This document shows positions 5,531-6,540 of a DNA stretch of 6,540 bases, in pieces. The notes under the pieces were generated by a model, which was not told where the DNA came from, made no database searches, and saw nothing but the letters and a program-made list of their open reading frames with translations. The DNA is from Calditrichia bacterium (lineage in GTDB: Bacteria > Calditrichota > Calditrichia > RBG-13-44-9 > J042): the NCBI GenBank assembly GCA_030430345.1, contig JAUIFT010000163.1, positions 1 through 6,540 of the forward strand, written 5' to 3'. The position numbers were made by a program, and so were the translations under genes. Positions within the stretch are counted from its first letter, which is position 1. Each line of letters opens with the position of its first letter.

Positions 5531-6540
5531 ATAAAACTTGCTTGAGTTTTAGTTCTATAATCTGCTCAATTTCCACACTGTATTCCATCGGTAAGCGGGA
5601 AATAATTTCTCGCGTGGCAGCTTTCAGCAACATGCTCCTTGCCAACTCTTCTCCCAATCCGCGGCTTTTCATATAAAATATATCATCAGCAGATAAACGG
5701 CGTGATGCAAATTCTTTTTTCAGATTTGAAATGTTCGTATCGATGTTGATACCAGGCGATTCAACCCTGGCAGTCGGTTTCAGAAAAATTGATTCGGAAA
5801 AAACAGCTGCATTTACCGGACCTTCTCCGACTTGAGTAAACTTAAAATCCAGTTTAGTTTGTTGGCTGCAATCGTTGATGAGAAGGGTGTTTATGCGGGA
5901 GCGGGTATGAGAGGTTTTATGGTTGACCTCGGTGGGGATTTTGGGCGTCGCTTCCGGGTTGCACCACATTAATAAATCAATTTCGCAACTGGCGTTTTTT
6001 CCTGCCAGGTTCACTTTTGGCATGCCACCGAGCACCTGTTCCCCAAGGGTGATGTTGGACCAGCGCATTTGGGCATTTTCGGCCAGGGTTGCCCGCGAAA
6101 TGCCGCCGGCATTTGCGCTGCCTTTATAATTCTGCAGAACGGAATAGTTCAGGGTGGCGTTTTTTTCCACTACGCATTCCACCATACGGTTTTTAAATGC
6201 TTTGTTGAGGTAAATCGGTGCAGCGCAGCCATGGATGAAATCTCCCGAACCATTTTCCCCAACAACGATAACCAGCCGTTCGAAGGAGACACTGCGCTTA
6301 TCCCGCCCATCAAATTGAATAGGAGTGGCAACCCTGGTGCCGGGTGGAATATAAATAAATAAACTGGTGTTCAGTAAATCTTCTTTCCAGGCGGTGAAGG
6401 GATGTTCGGTTTTATTTAAAACCGGGCTAAGATATTGCTTGGAAAGATCGGGGTGGTTTTGAGTTATTTCCTGAAAGTTGCCGGAAATAACACCTCGGGC
6501 AAGGATTGGCGCTGGAATAGAATTTCGCATAATACCGCCA
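5529..6540 (-). CDS. SufB-family (SUF scaffold) protein, 5' end beyond window, divergent
   Basis: At least 336 codons are visible; the frame stays open to the window edge. The ATG at 6530-6528 is probably internal, because the residues that follow align with the middle of canonical SufB (about 470 residues). Visible SufB features, numbered from that ATG, are ILARGVISGNFQEITQNHPDL (9-29, reduced hallmark), FIYIPPGTRV (58-67), FIHGCAAPIYL (98-108, C102 equivalent to E. coli C254), VEKNATLNYSVLQN (121-134), IFYMKSRGL (284-292) and LPMEYSVEIEQIIEL (313-327). SufB/SufD form the SufC-dependent scaffold on which Fe-S clusters are built. The CDALLL segment holding E. coli C405 reads SESIFL here, so that cysteine is missing, and the EHEAT motif reads KKEFA, keeping the Glu (E273) but not the His. 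The SufB side of the SufB/SufD family fits best. A short archaeal-like SufB is an alternative if 6530 is the true start. Confidence 0.8.
   Translation of the reverse strand, partial: GGIMRNSIPAPILARGVISGNFQEITQNHPDLSKQYLSPVLNKTEHPFTAWKEDLLNTSLFIYIPPGTRVATPIQFDGRDKRSVSFERLVIVVGENGSGDFIHGCAAPIYLNKAFKNRMVECVVEKNATLNYSVLQNYKGSANAGGISRATLAENAQMRWSNITLGEQVLGGMPKVNLAGKNASCEIDLLMWCNPEATPKIPTEVNHKTSHTRSRINTLLINDCSQQTKLDFKFTQVGEGPVNAAVFSESIFLKPTARVESPGINIDTNISNLKKEFASRRLSADDIFYMKSRGLGEELARSMLLKAATREIISRLPMEYSVEIEQIIELKLKQVL

Overview
The window looks like a moderate-GC, AT-skewed chromosome of a diderm (Gram-negative-type) bacterium. The evidence is a secreted SPOR-domain protein, a CRP/FNR regulator, an NtrB-like sensor kinase, an MqnA-like fragment (futalosine-type menaquinone pathway) and a SUF iron-sulfur locus with a SufU scaffold and a Rieske ferredoxin. 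A poorly characterised lineage such as the Calditrichota/KSB1 or FCB groups would fit, but this is only a guess from gene content. No tRNA, rRNA, CRISPR array or insertion sequence is visible.

Layout. Positions 1-3791, all on the minus strand, form one probable operon read right to left: a SPOR-domain exported protein (3791-3090), a CRP/FNR-family regulator (3076-2396), a soluble receiver-like/GAF/PAS histidine kinase starting at TTG (2375-312), and the N-terminal 74 residues of an MqnA/MqnD-family protein (222-1, cut by the window edge). A good sigma-70-type promoter (TTGATA, 16 bp, TATAAT) with upstream A-tracts lies ahead of the SPOR gene. Positions 3792-4118 are an AT-rich divergent intergenic region full of short repeats: a CRP-like palindrome one base short of the canonical spacing, a perfect 10-bp inverted repeat, and an 11-bp direct repeat. 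Positions 4119-4709 (plus strand) encode a four-helix membrane protein of unknown family. Positions 4809-6540 (minus strand) hold a SUF cluster: a divergent SufB-family protein whose 5' end is outside the window, a Rieske ferredoxin, and SufU. The last two are joined by a TAATG stop/start overlap.

How the genes work together. SufB-like, Rieske and SufU should act in Fe-S cluster assembly. SufU is the zinc-dependent sulfur acceptor, the SufB-family subunit forms the scaffold, and the Rieske protein may be an electron donor. The left operon couples a cyclic-nucleotide-type regulator with a multi-input kinase, whose cognate response regulator is not in view.

Most notable. The Rieske gene's proper start, behind a strong AGGAGGA site, reads the expected family N-terminus (MANWLKVGSV) and then hits a stop. 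The rest of the protein is in another frame, and about a dozen family residues are missing at the junction. Other points are the degenerate receiver on the kinase, the SufB-family protein lacking several positions conserved in canonical SufB, and the repeat-rich divergent promoter region.
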